NCBI RefSeq assembly: GCF_927798095.1
Contig: NZ_CAKMMF010000030.1
Coordinates: forward strand, 1-40,865
Reading direction: 5' to 3'
Origin: Paenibacillus plantiphilus
Lineage (GTDB): Bacteria; Bacillota; Bacilli; Paenibacillales; Paenibacillaceae
Length of the DNA: 40,865 nt
Made by a program: the position numbers and the translations under genes. The first letter of the stretch is position 1. Each line of letters opens with the position of its first letter. Shown here piece by piece: positions 33,028 through 40,865 of this stretch. The notes beneath the pieces are model-generated. The model was not told the origin of the DNA, did not search any database, and saw only the letters and a list, made by a program, of their open reading frames with translations.

Positions 33028-33892
33028 GGCCAGAGCCCAGCTCGCGAAGCGCCGTCTGGATGCTCCTGAAGTTGCGATCGGGCTTGTCCCTACGATGGGA
33101 TATCTTCATGAGGGCCATGCCAGCCTGATGCGAAGAGCGAAGGAGGAATGCGGCTATACGGTGCTGTCGGTATTCGTCAATCCGCTTCAATTCGGTCCGA
33201 ATGAGGATTTCGACCGTTATCCACGGAGCGCGGAGCAGGATATTGCGCTTGCTGAAGCATGCGGCATCGATCTCTTGTTCATGCCGACAGTTTCCGAGAT
33301 GTATCCGGTAAAGCCGCTGACCAGCGTCATTATAGATTCGGTGACGGATCGGCTATGCGGAGCTTCAAGACCAGGCCATTTCGACGGGGTAGGGATTGTG
33401 GTCTGCAAGCTGTTTCATATTATCGAGCCCCATCGGGCATATTTCGGAATGAAGGATGCACAGCAGATTGCTGTTGTTAAGCGCATGGTCGATGATTTGA
33501 ATATGCCAGTTGAGATTGTTCCATGCGACACGGTGCGTGAAGACGATGGGCTTGCCAAGAGCTCACGGAATGTATATTTGAACGAGCAGGAGCGGCAGCA
33601 GGCTGTCGTTCTCTCGAAATCGCTGCAAGCAGCCGAGCACTGGCTGCGGGAGCCGGGCATGACGGCGGAACGTCTTGCAGGAATGGTTCGGAAGACGATT
33701 GAGGAAGCGCCGCTGGCTGTCATTGATTATGTCGAGCTGCTGACCTATCCGGACTTGTCGCCCGTTGAAGCGCAGGCTCTGCTGCCGAATTATCCGGATA
33801 CGCTAATTATTGCACTGGCGGTCAAATTCGGTGGGACACGTCTCATCGACAACCGATTATTTATCCCGCTCGGAGGTGTTCAGTATGTATAG
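32996..33892 (+). CDS. panC: Pantothenate synthetase
   Basis: Joins pantoate and beta-alanine with ATP. 298 residues. Seen: [13 protein letters not shown] (ATP-binding HxGH), [32 protein letters not shown] and the KSSRN segment of the mobile loop. AGGAAGGGG is just before ATG 32996; a second ATG at 33002 is better spaced (10 nt), so the first two residues are unsure. Overlaps both panB and panD. Confidence 0.96.
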   Translation: MRMIVCTTINEARAQLAKRRLDAPEVAIGLVPTMGYLHEGHASLMRRAKEECGYTVLSVFVNPLQFGPNEDFDRYPRSAEQDIALAEACGIDLLFMPTVSEMYPVKPLTSVIIDSVTDRLCGASRPGHFDGVGIVVCKLFHIIEPHRAYFGMKDAQQIAVVKRMVDDLNMPVEIVPCDTVREDDGLAKSSRNVYLNEQERQQAVVLSKSLQAAEHWLREPGMTAERLAGMVRKTIEEAPLAVIDYVELLTYPDLSPVEAQALLPNYPDTLIIALAVKFGGTRLIDNRLFIPLGGVQYV

Positions 33893-34268
33893 AACGATGA
33901 TGAAGTCCAAAATTCATCGTGCGACGGTAACGGAAGCGAACTTGAATTATGTGGGCAGCATTACAATTGACGAGGATCTGATGGAGCTTGCCGACTTGTG
34001 GGCCAATGAGAAGGTTCAGATTGTGAACAACAATAATGGCGCACGATTGGAGACGTATGTCATTACCGGGCCACGCGGTTCAGGCGTTATATGTTTGAAT
34101 GGAGCTGCTGCGCGCTTGGTTCAGCCCGGGGATAATGTTATTATTATCTCCTACGGACTTATGACGGAAGAGGAAGCGCGCGCCTATAAACCGAAGGTAA
34201 TTATTATGGATGCGAGCAATCGCCCCGTTGATACGCTGTCGGAAGAAATTCACGCCACTATTCTATAA
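33885..34268 (+). CDS. panD: Aspartate 1-decarboxylase, pyruvoyl-dependent
   Basis: Makes beta-alanine for PanC. 127 residues. The self-cleavage site GSIT has Gly24-Ser25 at the canonical position, and [20 protein letters not shown] and the IISYG segment are present. Start taken at ATG 33885, with GGAGGTG 6-7 nt upstream; a longer frame from 33810 has 25 residues outside the family. Overlaps panC by 8 nt. End of the pan operon; no clear terminator was seen after it. Confidence 0.96.
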   Translation: MYRTMMKSKIHRATVTEANLNYVGSITIDEDLMELADLWANEKVQIVNNNNGARLETYVITGPRGSGVICLNGAAARLVQPGDNVIIISYGLMTEEEARAYKPKVIIMDASNRPVDTLSEEIHATIL

Positions 34269-34400
34269 CTGCCAGCAGGCAAGTTCTTATTCCAAACTTG
34301 TGTAACGTCTGGGACAGAGTATGAAATGGATCGCCCGAGCAAAGAATGAGCATAACAATTTCACTACAGTACACTGTGGCGTGAAGGTGGGATGCGGGCG
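34269..34400 (+). other. Gap between panD and TPR gene
   Basis: Contains the inverted repeat ACAGT-AC-ACTGT near 34368-34379, extended by outer CAC/GTG, directly upstream of the next gene. It may be an operator or promoter-associated dyad; TACACT inside it could be a weak -10. Confidence 0.3.
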
Positions 34401-35159
34401 ATGATAAAGCATGTATTCGCGACAATGAACGAAATGCTTGACGACATTATCATTCATTATTCAAACGCAAGCTCCGAGCGAAAGCAGCAATTGACGGAGC
34501 AGCTGGCTGTTCTAAAGCAGTTCAGCGATGCCTTCATTGAGGAATGGCTGCAATTCGAAGAAAAATTCGCGGATTTTCGCGATTTGCATTGCCTCCAAAA
34601 GGAAGCCGGGCTCAGTGAGGACGGGCCCTCCATGATTGGAACGGCCCCCCACACACTTTATCCGGCTGCCGCAATGGAAACGCTGCCCATGGAGATTTCC
34701 GTGATCGGCAGCTCGGCTGCGGAGGAGGCATTGGAGGATGCTGTGCATTCATCCGATGAACAGCGTGATGCTGCAATGTGCAAGGGGCAAGGCTATTTCA
34801 AGCTGTTCATGTTCCGTCATGCCGCGCAATATTTTCGCGAGGCGGTTAGATGCGCGCCGGAAGACAATCGGGCAAGGCTGTTTCTCGCGATGACCTGCAT
34901 GCATTTGCAGGAATGGCAGGAGGCGCAACGGCACTTTCAGCTGCTTGTCGAGCTGACCGACAACGTCAGATGGCAGGCGCTTGGCTTCAATGCGCTTGGC
35001 TGCATTCAAGCGGTTCGCATGAATTTGGAGCAGGCGGAGCAATATTTTATGAAAGCACATGAGATTGACCCTGATTTTACTGAGCCGCTTTCCAATATGC
35101 ATGCATGTCAGCAGCATAAAGGCCAATTATCGTTGTATTTTGGAAGTGGACAGCTTTAG
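34401..35159 (+). CDS. Tetratricopeptide repeat protein
   Basis: 252 residues. N-terminal helical region (about 1-75, EMLDDIIIHYSNASSERKQQ ... EEWLQFEEKFADF), a variable Ser/Ala/Pro linker, then three TPR-like repeats (KLFMFRHAAQYFREAVRCAP, CMHLQEWQEAQRHFQLLVEL, AVRMNLEQAEQYFMKAHEID). Start taken at ATG 34401, 10 nt after GAAGGTGG; ATG 34392 is too close to it. Upstream of dinG with only 29 nt between. It is not in the B. subtilis order here. Partner unknown. Confidence 0.83.
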   Translation: MIKHVFATMNEMLDDIIIHYSNASSERKQQLTEQLAVLKQFSDAFIEEWLQFEEKFADFRDLHCLQKEAGLSEDGPSMIGTAPHTLYPAAAMETLPMEISVIGSSAAEEALEDAVHSSDEQRDAAMCKGQGYFKLFMFRHAAQYFREAVRCAPEDNRARLFLAMTCMHLQEWQEAQRHFQLLVELTDNVRWQALGFNALGCIQAVRMNLEQAEQYFMKAHEIDPDFTEPLSNMHACQQHKGQLSLYFGSGQL

Positions 35160-35188
35160 CTACAGTGAATGCGAGAGGATCGAACCGG

Positions 35189-38074
35189 ATGAATTATGCG
35201 GTACTGGATTTGGAAACGACCGGTCATGGCGCCGGCGATGAAATTATACAGGTCGGACTTGTTCTGCTCGATGAAACGATGCAAGTGATCCGGTCTTATT
35301 ATACATTTGTGAAACCGACAATACCGATACCGCCATTCATTACCCAGCTAACGGGAATCGATGAAGCCATGGTTGAGCATGCGCCAGCGGTTGAAGATGT
35401 TCTGCTCCAGCTTATCCCTTTATTGGACGATGCAGTTCTTGTAGCTCATAACGTGGGCTTCGATGCCGGGTTTCTAAGCTCGGCGCTCGAACGATGCGGC
35501 TATATGCCATTCACCGGGCGCAGACTGGATACAATCGATCTGCTGCGTATATTATACCCCACGCTGACGTCTTATCAGCTGGGGTCTGTGACGGAGCAAT
35601 TCGGCATTCAGCATGAGCAGCAGCATCGAGCGGATAGCGATGCGATGGCGACGGCGGAATTATTCACGGAATGCTACAATAAGCTTCAGCAGCTGCCGCT
35701 GCTCACCTTGCAACGGCTGGCTGGTTTATTGGGCGACGATTCTGATGATCTGGGTTGGTTTATCGGAGCGATTGCGCTTCATAAGGAAACAGAAACCTCG
35801 ATTGACATGAATGCATACACGTATTACCGTCAATTCGCTATGAAAGCGGGGGATTGGACGGATGAGCAGCCGCCAAGAAGCGAGGAAGAAATAGCCGAAG
35901 CGGTTAGTGAAATGACTTTTGAAAGCTATATGACCCACATTAAGGAAGGCATTCGCGCGCTTATCCCTGGATATGAGGAGCGAGAGCCGCAAAATTTAAT
36001 GTTTCAGGAAGTGTTGGAAGCTCTGGAGCGGGACCGGCATTTATTGATTGAAGCCGGTACTGGAACAGGCAAATCATTAGGCTATCTCATTCCGGCACTT
36101 TACTATGGTGTCCAGCACAATAAGAAGATAGTCGTAAGCACGCATACGATTAACCTGCAGGAACAGCTCAGGCAGCGAGATCTCCCCCTTCTGCATTCCG
36201 TTTTGCCATACCCATACAAGGCTGCTGTCTTCAAAGGTCGAGGCAATTATTTGTGCCTGCGCAAGTTTGAAGGAAGAGTCCACGCAAGAGATTTCACCTC
36301 TCCGATAGAAGATCGAATCACCGCTTCTCAAATGGTCGTTTGGCTAAGTGAAACGGAGCATGGCGATCAGGAAGAGCTTAACTTTGGCAATAAAGGCTCC
36401 GATTTCTGGGGGACGGTAGCAAGCGATGCAGATTCCTGTCTCAATCGCAGCTGCCCCTGGTTCAAACGGTGTTATTATCATAGAGCAAAGCAAGAGGCCA
36501 ATTTGGCAGATGTTGTCATTACGAACCATTCGATGCTGTTCACGGATATACGGGCAGACCATCGCCTTCTCCCCGGCTACGAGCATCTCATTGTTGATGA
36601 GGCGCATCATCTGGAGGAGGTCGCGGGCAAACATCTCGGAACGCAATTATCTTATTACTCGATCCCCCATCCGGTGAGCAGATTATGCAAGGATGCGCGC
36701 AACGGACAGCTAGTCGGGCTCAAGGCCAGGCTTGCCAATGAGGATACGGATAAATCGGATAAATGGCGGGAAATCATTGATGAGATTGTGCCGATCTTCG
36801 GCGAGCTCCGCGATGATTGGGACCGCTTGTTCGAAATGCTGTATGCGCTTGGCGGAGCAGCGGGCAGCAGCGGATCTCAGGAAGCGGGCGGCGAGGGCGG
36901 CCAGCTTGTGCTGCGGCTTCGCAGCGGCCAGCTTCCAGCCCATTGGGAGGAAGCGCAGCTTGTCGAGGAACGTGTTCATGGGGAGCTTAGCGCCATTATT
37001 CGTCCGCTTGACAAAATGTTTGCTGAAATCAAGGAGCATGTTGATGATCCCGGCATCGTTGCGCTTGTGACCGATTTGAGCGGCACGGTGAAGGATTTGG
37101 CCCGCGGACGGGACGAAATCCGCCAGTTCATGAAGGCGGACAAGTCGGAGCTTGTCTACTGGCTGGAAGCGAACAGCACTTCACGCGCCAAATCGATTCA
37201 TCTCTACGCTGTGCCGGCTGATGTCAGCCCGCAGCTGCGCACTTATTTTTTTGATACGAAGAAAAGTGTCGTTCTTACATCCGCAACGCTGTCCGTCCAG
37301 AAGTCCTTTCAATATGCTTGTGAGCAGCTAGGACTGCAGGAGGAGGAAGAGAAGGGACGGCTCAAGACGGTGCAGCTTCCCTCTCCCTTCAATTACCGGG
37401 AACAGGCGCTGGTCTGTATTCCGCGCAACTTCCCTGTGCTGAAGGGAGCGGCAGGCGATCCGCTGTTCAATGAAATGCTGGTGGAGTCGCTCGCCCAAGC
37501 CGCCATTGAAACAAAGGGACGGATGCTCGTCTTGTTCACTTCATACCGTATGCTGAAGCAGGTGTATGAGCCGCTCAAGGAATTGCTTGCGCCCAGCGGC
37601 ATTCAGCTGCTTGGGCAGGGCATTGATAGCGGCAATAGAAGCAAGCTGACCAAGCGCTTTCAGCAGCGAACTGCTTCTGTATTGCTTGGTACGAGCAGCT
37701 TTTGGGAGGGCGTCGATATTCCTGGCGAGGCATTGACCTGTCTTGCAATTGTCAGGCTGCCATTCCAGCCTCCGAACCACCCGCTAGTCGAAGCGAAATC
37801 GGAAATGCTGCAGGAGCAAAAGCAGAATCCGTTCATGAAGCTGTCCATTCCGCAAGCGGTCATTCGGTTCAAGCAAGGCTTCGGGCGGCTCGTACGATCG
37901 GGAACGGATCGCGGCATTGTCTTGATTTACGATACCCGTGTTATTGATTCGTATTACGGAAAATATTTTCTCTACTCACTGCCAGGCCCCAAAATCGAGC
38001 ATATGCATCTAGAGCAAATCGTACCGCGAATCAGGGAATGGTTGTCGGATGGCGAAGGGAGTGCGGAGTCATGA
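35189..38074 (+). CDS. dinG: DinG-family DNA helicase with N-terminal exonuclease domain
   Basis: 961 residues. N-terminal DEDD 3'-5' exonuclease domain (DLETTG with Asp7/Glu9, LTGID, VAHNVGFDAGFL, HRADSDAMATAELF), then an XPD-like superfamily 2 helicase: EAGTGTGKSLGYLIPA (Walker A), VVSTHTINLQEQL, VITNHSMLF, VDEAHHLEE (DEAH box), and the C-terminal motor LLGTSSFWEGVDIPGEAL and RFKQGFGRLVRS. Four cysteines (GNYLC, DSC-x4-C-x5-C) stand where E. coli DinG holds its Fe-S cluster, so the helicase is probably active. Start at ATG 35189 because the exonuclease fold begins there; GTG 35165 is an alternative. Overlaps rex as ATGA. Confidence 0.94.
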   Translation: MNYAVLDLETTGHGAGDEIIQVGLVLLDETMQVIRSYYTFVKPTIPIPPFITQLTGIDEAMVEHAPAVEDVLLQLIPLLDDAVLVAHNVGFDAGFLSSALERCGYMPFTGRRLDTIDLLRILYPTLTSYQLGSVTEQFGIQHEQQHRADSDAMATAELFTECYNKLQQLPLLTLQRLAGLLGDDSDDLGWFIGAIALHKETETSIDMNAYTYYRQFAMKAGDWTDEQPPRSEEEIAEAVSEMTFESYMTHIKEGIRALIPGYEEREPQNLMFQEVLEALERDRHLLIEAGTGTGKSLGYLIPALYYGVQHNKKIVVSTHTINLQEQLRQRDLPLLHSVLPYPYKAAVFKGRGNYLCLRKFEGRVHARDFTSPIEDRITASQMVVWLSETEHGDQEELNFGNKGSDFWGTVASDADSCLNRSCPWFKRCYYHRAKQEANLADVVITNHSMLFTDIRADHRLLPGYEHLIVDEAHHLEEVAGKHLGTQLSYYSIPHPVSRLCKDARNGQLVGLKARLANEDTDKSDKWREIIDEIVPIFGELRDDWDRLFEMLYALGGAAGSSGSQEAGGEGGQLVLRLRSGQLPAHWEEAQLVEERVHGELSAIIRPLDKMFAEIKEHVDDPGIVALVTDLSGTVKDLARGRDEIRQFMKADKSELVYWLEANSTSRAKSIHLYAVPADVSPQLRTYFFDTKKSVVLTSATLSVQKSFQYACEQLGLQEEEEKGRLKTVQLPSPFNYREQALVCIPRNFPVLKGAAGDPLFNEMLVESLAQAAIETKGRMLVLFTSYRMLKQVYEPLKELLAPSGIQLLGQGIDSGNRSKLTKRFQQRTASVLLGTSSFWEGVDIPGEALTCLAIVRLPFQPPNHPLVEAKSEMLQEQKQNPFMKLSIPQAVIRFKQGFGRLVRSGTDRGIVLIYDTRVIDSYYGKYFLYSLPGPKIEHMHLEQIVPRIREWLSDGEGSAES

Positions 38075-38727
38075 AACCGGTGAAAATTTCTGAGGCTGTC
38101 GTAAGAAGGCTGCCGCTTTACTTGCAGGTATTGAACGATCTGCATAAACGGGATGTACAGACTGTTTCCTCACAGGAGCTCGGGAACAAGCTGGACTTGA
38201 ATCCGGCGCAAATACGCAAGGATCTCGCTTATTTCGGTGATTTTGGCCGTAAGGGAATCGGCTATGATGTGACTTATTTAATAGAGAAGATCAGGCAAAT
38301 TCTGAAGCTGGACCAGCCGCTGTTCGTAGCTCTTGTCGGAGCTGGCAATCTAGGCCGCGCACTTAGCAATTATACGACTTATCTGAAGGACAACATGAAG
38401 ATAACAGCTATTTTCGACGCGAATCCTTCCATCATCGGGACGCAAATCAACAGCTTGACTGTTCAGCCGATAGATGCGCTCAAGGAAACGGTTATCGCGT
38501 TGAATATTCGGATCGGTATTATTACGGTTCCGGCTGTTGAAGCGCAAAGTGTTGCTGATCGGTTTGTTGAGGCTGGAATTGAAGGCATTCTGAATTTTGC
38601 GCCGACTGTTCTGCGAGTGCCGGATGATATTCGGATTCACTATGCTGATTTCACAACAGAGCTGCTTAGCCTGGCTTATTATTTGGACAAAGAAGGGAAC
38701 GAAGAGAATGAACCAGCTATGGATTGA
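38071..38727 (+). CDS. rex: Redox-sensing transcriptional repressor Rex
   Basis: Binds DNA when NADH is low and lets go when NADH rises, controlling fermentation and respiration genes. 218 residues: N-terminal winged helix (1-79, with LDLNPAQIRKDLAYFGDFGR) and a C-terminal Rossmann domain with LVGAGNLGRAL (GxGxxG at 90-95). Start at ATG 38071, overlapping the dinG stop; the longer frame from 38038 lies in dinG. Location next to dinG rather than near tat or groE as in Bacillus. Overlaps mtaD by 20 nt. Confidence 0.96.
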   Translation: MKPVKISEAVVRRLPLYLQVLNDLHKRDVQTVSSQELGNKLDLNPAQIRKDLAYFGDFGRKGIGYDVTYLIEKIRQILKLDQPLFVALVGAGNLGRALSNYTTYLKDNMKITAIFDANPSIIGTQINSLTVQPIDALKETVIALNIRIGIITVPAVEAQSVADRFVEAGIEGILNFAPTVLRVPDDIRIHYADFTTELLSLAYYLDKEGNEENEPAMD

Positions 38728-40009
38728 GAATGGCACTTTCGTTACGATGGATGAGAGCCGTCCTGTTGTAAAGGGACATATGGTAATTGAGGATGGGAAG
38801 ATTGCGTATATTGGCGAACAGCCGCCCCAGCCTCAGCCTCAAGGGGCGGAACGTATAAATGGCGAGGGACTCGTCTTCATGCCTGGCTTGATCAATACGC
38901 ATGGACATGCTGCTATGTCCCTGCTGCGCGGCTACTCTGACGACCAGTCCTTGCAGCTATGGCTGGAAGAGAAGATGTGGCCAATGGAAGCAAAGTTCAC
39001 GGATGATGATGTTCGCTGGGGAACATCGCTTGCGGTAGCGGAAATGCTCAAATCGGGCACAACGACGTTCGTAGACATGTATGATCGTATGGATATTGTA
39101 GCCCAGGTGGTAGAGCAGTCGGGCATCAAGGGCTTGCTTACGCGCGGTGTTATCGGTTTGTGTCCGCCTGAGGTACAGGATTCCAAGCTGGCGGAGGCGA
39201 AGCAATTTGTCCGTGATTGGAACGGCAAGGCTGACGGTCGCATCACTGCCATGCTCTCGCCGCATGCGCCGTATACGTGCCCGCCGGATTACATTGCACG
39301 TATCGTTGAAGCCGCCCATGAGCTGGACGTTCCGCTTCATACGCATATGTCTGAATCTGCGGCAGAGGTGCAGCAGAATGTGAACGATTACGGCTGCCGT
39401 CCTGTTGAGCATCTGGACAAGCTGGGCTTCTTCTCGCGTCCGGCACTGCTGGCGCATGCTGTACATCTGACTGATGATGAAATTAGTCTGCTCGCAGAGC
39501 GGGGCGCGGCCATCTCGCATAATCCTGCGAGCAATCTCAAGCTTGCCAGCGGCGTTGCGCGAGTGCCGGATCTGCTGAAGGCCGGTGTGACCGTTTCACT
39601 TGGAACGGACAGTGCTGCAAGCAACAACAATCTCGATTTGTTCGATGAAATACGGCTTGCTGCTCTTATACATAAAGGCGTTTCCGGCGATCCGACCGCC
39701 GTTCCCGCATGGGAGGCGCTCAAGCTGGCTACATCAAGCGGCGCTCGCGCGATATGGAAAGAGGATCGGATCGGCGTGCTCAAGGAAGGGATGAGCGCTG
39801 ATTTCATCGCGCTTGACGCTGAGCAGCCGCATTTTTACCCGCAGACTGAAATTGTATCGCATCTGGTCTATTCCGGATCGGGAAGAGACGTCAAGCATGT
39901 ATGGATTGACGGTCGTCAAGTGGTGAAGAGTGGCGTATGCCTGCTGCTGGATGAGGAGAAGGTACTGGCAGAGTCGCAGCGTTGCTTCGAAAGGCTGCTG
40001 AACAGCTAA
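38708..40009 (+). CDS. mtaD: 5-methylthioadenosine / S-adenosylhomocysteine deaminase
   Basis: Amidohydrolase superfamily enzyme that deaminates MTA/SAH (or related purine nucleosides) in methionine salvage. 433 residues. Metal ligands: His65-x-His67 in NTHGHAAMSLLRG, the HTHMSES segment, and LGTDSAASNNNLDLFDE near the C-terminal active site. Start ATG 38708, with AAGAAGGGA upstream inside rex; the longer frame from 38597 is within rex. Could also be a guanine/cytosine deaminase relative, but the HGHAAMSLLRG motif points to MtaD. Confidence 0.92.
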   Translation: MNQLWIENGTFVTMDESRPVVKGHMVIEDGKIAYIGEQPPQPQPQGAERINGEGLVFMPGLINTHGHAAMSLLRGYSDDQSLQLWLEEKMWPMEAKFTDDDVRWGTSLAVAEMLKSGTTTFVDMYDRMDIVAQVVEQSGIKGLLTRGVIGLCPPEVQDSKLAEAKQFVRDWNGKADGRITAMLSPHAPYTCPPDYIARIVEAAHELDVPLHTHMSESAAEVQQNVNDYGCRPVEHLDKLGFFSRPALLAHAVHLTDDEISLLAERGAAISHNPASNLKLASGVARVPDLLKAGVTVSLGTDSAASNNNLDLFDEIRLAALIHKGVSGDPTAVPAWEALKLATSSGARAIWKEDRIGVLKEGMSADFIALDAEQPHFYPQTEIVSHLVYSGSGRDVKHVWIDGRQVVKSGVCLLLDEEKVLAESQRCFERLLNS

Positions 40010-40539
40010 TGCGCGCAAAAAGCCGTAAACGCGAGCCGGTCATGACTCCATTGAAGTGGACGCTGCTCGCCGCAGCTGCGCTCATTACGATAGTGCTTCT
40101 CGTCAACGGTTATTATCGCCACGTGCAATCTCCGCTATGGGAGGAGGAGCGTGCTGCCGAGAAGCAAGCGATAGAAACTGCGGAATTCACTGAGACGGCG
40201 GATGCCCACAAGTTCGTTTGGGACGAGACATTATGGGTGGTAGAAGGCAAGGATAAGGACGGCGACGAGGCCTACGTCTGGTTGAAGCAGGAGGACAAAG
40301 ATAAACCGCTGATCCTCAAGGTTAAGGAGGGGGTAACTGCCGAGGCCATTGAGGAACAATTCAACCAGTCCAAGCCTGATGCAGATATGGAGCGCGTCAC
40401 ACTCGGCATGCTAAATGGCGAACCTGTGTGGGAAGTTTTCTATTATAGAAAACAGGCTGGCAGCGGCAATTATTATTATGACTTCTATCGCTTCAAAGAT
40501 GGCAGCGCTGTGACGACTTATAAACTTCCATCACAGTAG
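40009..40539 (+). CDS. tseB: Cell wall elongation regulator TseB-like protein (YpmB, DUF5590)
   Basis: 176 residues. Short basic N terminus, one membrane segment (about 16-34, LKWTLLAAAALITIVLLVNG), then an extracytoplasmic domain: a DUF5590-type part (KFVWDETLWVVEGKDKDG, AYVWLKQED) and a PepSY-like part (GVTAEAIEEQFNQSKP ... TLGMLNGEPVWEVFYY). In B. subtilis YpmB/TseB affects PBP2A and cell elongation, and lies downstream of dinG. Start ATG 40009 overlaps the mtaD stop as TAATG. Confidence 0.85.
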   Translation: MRAKSRKREPVMTPLKWTLLAAAALITIVLLVNGYYRHVQSPLWEEERAAEKQAIETAEFTETADAHKFVWDETLWVVEGKDKDGDEAYVWLKQEDKDKPLILKVKEGVTAEAIEEQFNQSKPDADMERVTLGMLNGEPVWEVFYYRKQAGSGNYYYDFYRFKDGSAVTTYKLPSQ

Positions 40540-40865
40540 ATGGTGTATGTTTGTTGGCTCATGGAAATGGGGCTGTAAAGCTGAAAAAGCTGCTTACAGC
40601 GACGAAAACAAAAATATTGTAAGCTGTAAGGCGGAAAAACGTTGCTACAGCCCCAATTTTGCTTGACTAGGCGCACGCTATGGGGCTGTAAAGCTGAAAA
40701 AGCTGCTTACAGCGACGAAAACAAAAATATTGTAAGCTGTAAGACGGAAAAACGTTGCTACAGCCCCAATTTTGCTTGACTAGGCGCACGAAATGGGGCT
40801 GTAAAGCTAAAAAAGCTGCTTACAGCATTGAAAACAAAAATATTGTAAGCTGTAAGGCGGAAAAA
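40540..40865 (+). repeat. 113-bp tandem repeat array C (three units, cut by window end)
   Basis: GGGGCTGTA starts at 40569, 40682 and 40795, exactly 113 bp apart. Each unit: a 29-nt palindrome beginning GCTGTAAAGCTG and ending GCTTACAGC, a 22-nt spacer (GACGAAAACAAAAATATTGT plus AA), a 29-nt palindrome beginning GCTGTAAGGCGG and ending GCTACAGC, and a 33-nt spacer. The whole pair is bracketed by GGGGCTGTA and TACAGCCCC. Units are nearly identical (GGCGG/GACGG, CGCTATG/CGAAATG, CGACGAA/CATTGAA). The third unit runs off the window. It starts only 29 nt after tseB; no other gene is seen. Confidence 0.95.

Overview
The window reads as chromosomal DNA of an endospore-forming, aerobic Firmicute, most likely Paenibacillus or a close relative. 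Gene order follows the Bacillus subtilis block ndk-cheR-aroC-aroB-aroH-trpEDCFBA-hisC-tyrA ... ypiF-qcrABC-ypjA-ypjB-ypjC-mazG-dapB-mgsA-bshB1-bshA-cca-birA-panBCD-dinG ... ypmB(tseB). Bacillithiol genes, a YpjB sporulation protein, a QcrABC menaquinol:cytochrome c reductase and Bacillus-type AroH and TRAP signatures agree with this. All but one gene are on the + strand.

Layout. 1-1140: no gene; low-complexity and tandem repeats. 1141-5583: ndk, cheR, a 55-residue ORF, then aroC-aroB-aroH from their own promoter. 5584-12008: trpEDCFBA behind a promoter, a (G/U)AG-triplet leader of the TRAP type and an intrinsic terminator; trpG is not here. 12009-14389: a very long hairpin, then hisC-tyrA. 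14390-14894: no gene, but a perfect-consensus promoter carrying two cre-like sites and a terminator about 75 nt downstream, which looks like a small RNA gene. 14895-18526: an ECF sigma factor, its zinc-finger membrane anti-sigma, a histidine phosphatase, a 403-residue protein of unknown function and a free-standing IDEAL-domain protein; this stretch occupies the place where B. subtilis has aroA(aroE) and ypiA/ypiB. 18681-21455: ypiF and qcrABC. 21456-22462: a repeat array. 22463-31803: ypjA, ypjB, yitT-family gene (minus strand), mazG-like, a TPR protein, dapB, mgsA, bshB1, bshA, cca, birA. 31804-34268: a structured leader with terminator, then panBCD. 34401-40539: a TPR protein, dinG, rex, mtaD, tseB, in a tightly overlapped chain. 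40569-40865: another repeat array, cut by the window end.

How the genes work together: the first third converts shikimate-pathway intermediates to chorismate and on to tryptophan, tyrosine and phenylalanine/histidine aminotransfer; the middle provides the bc-type respiratory complex; the later part covers lysine/cell-wall precursors (dapB), methylglyoxal, bacillithiol, tRNA CCA ends, biotin ligation and pantothenate.

The most unusual observation is a family of tandem repeats. Three arrays at three intergenic sites (599-823, 21749-22302, 40569-40865) have clearly different sequences but the same 113-bp period and the same internal geometry: 29-nt palindrome, 22-nt spacer, 29-nt palindrome, 33-nt spacer. 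The palindromes share ends of the form GCTGTAAG...CTTACAGC. I know of no description of this family.
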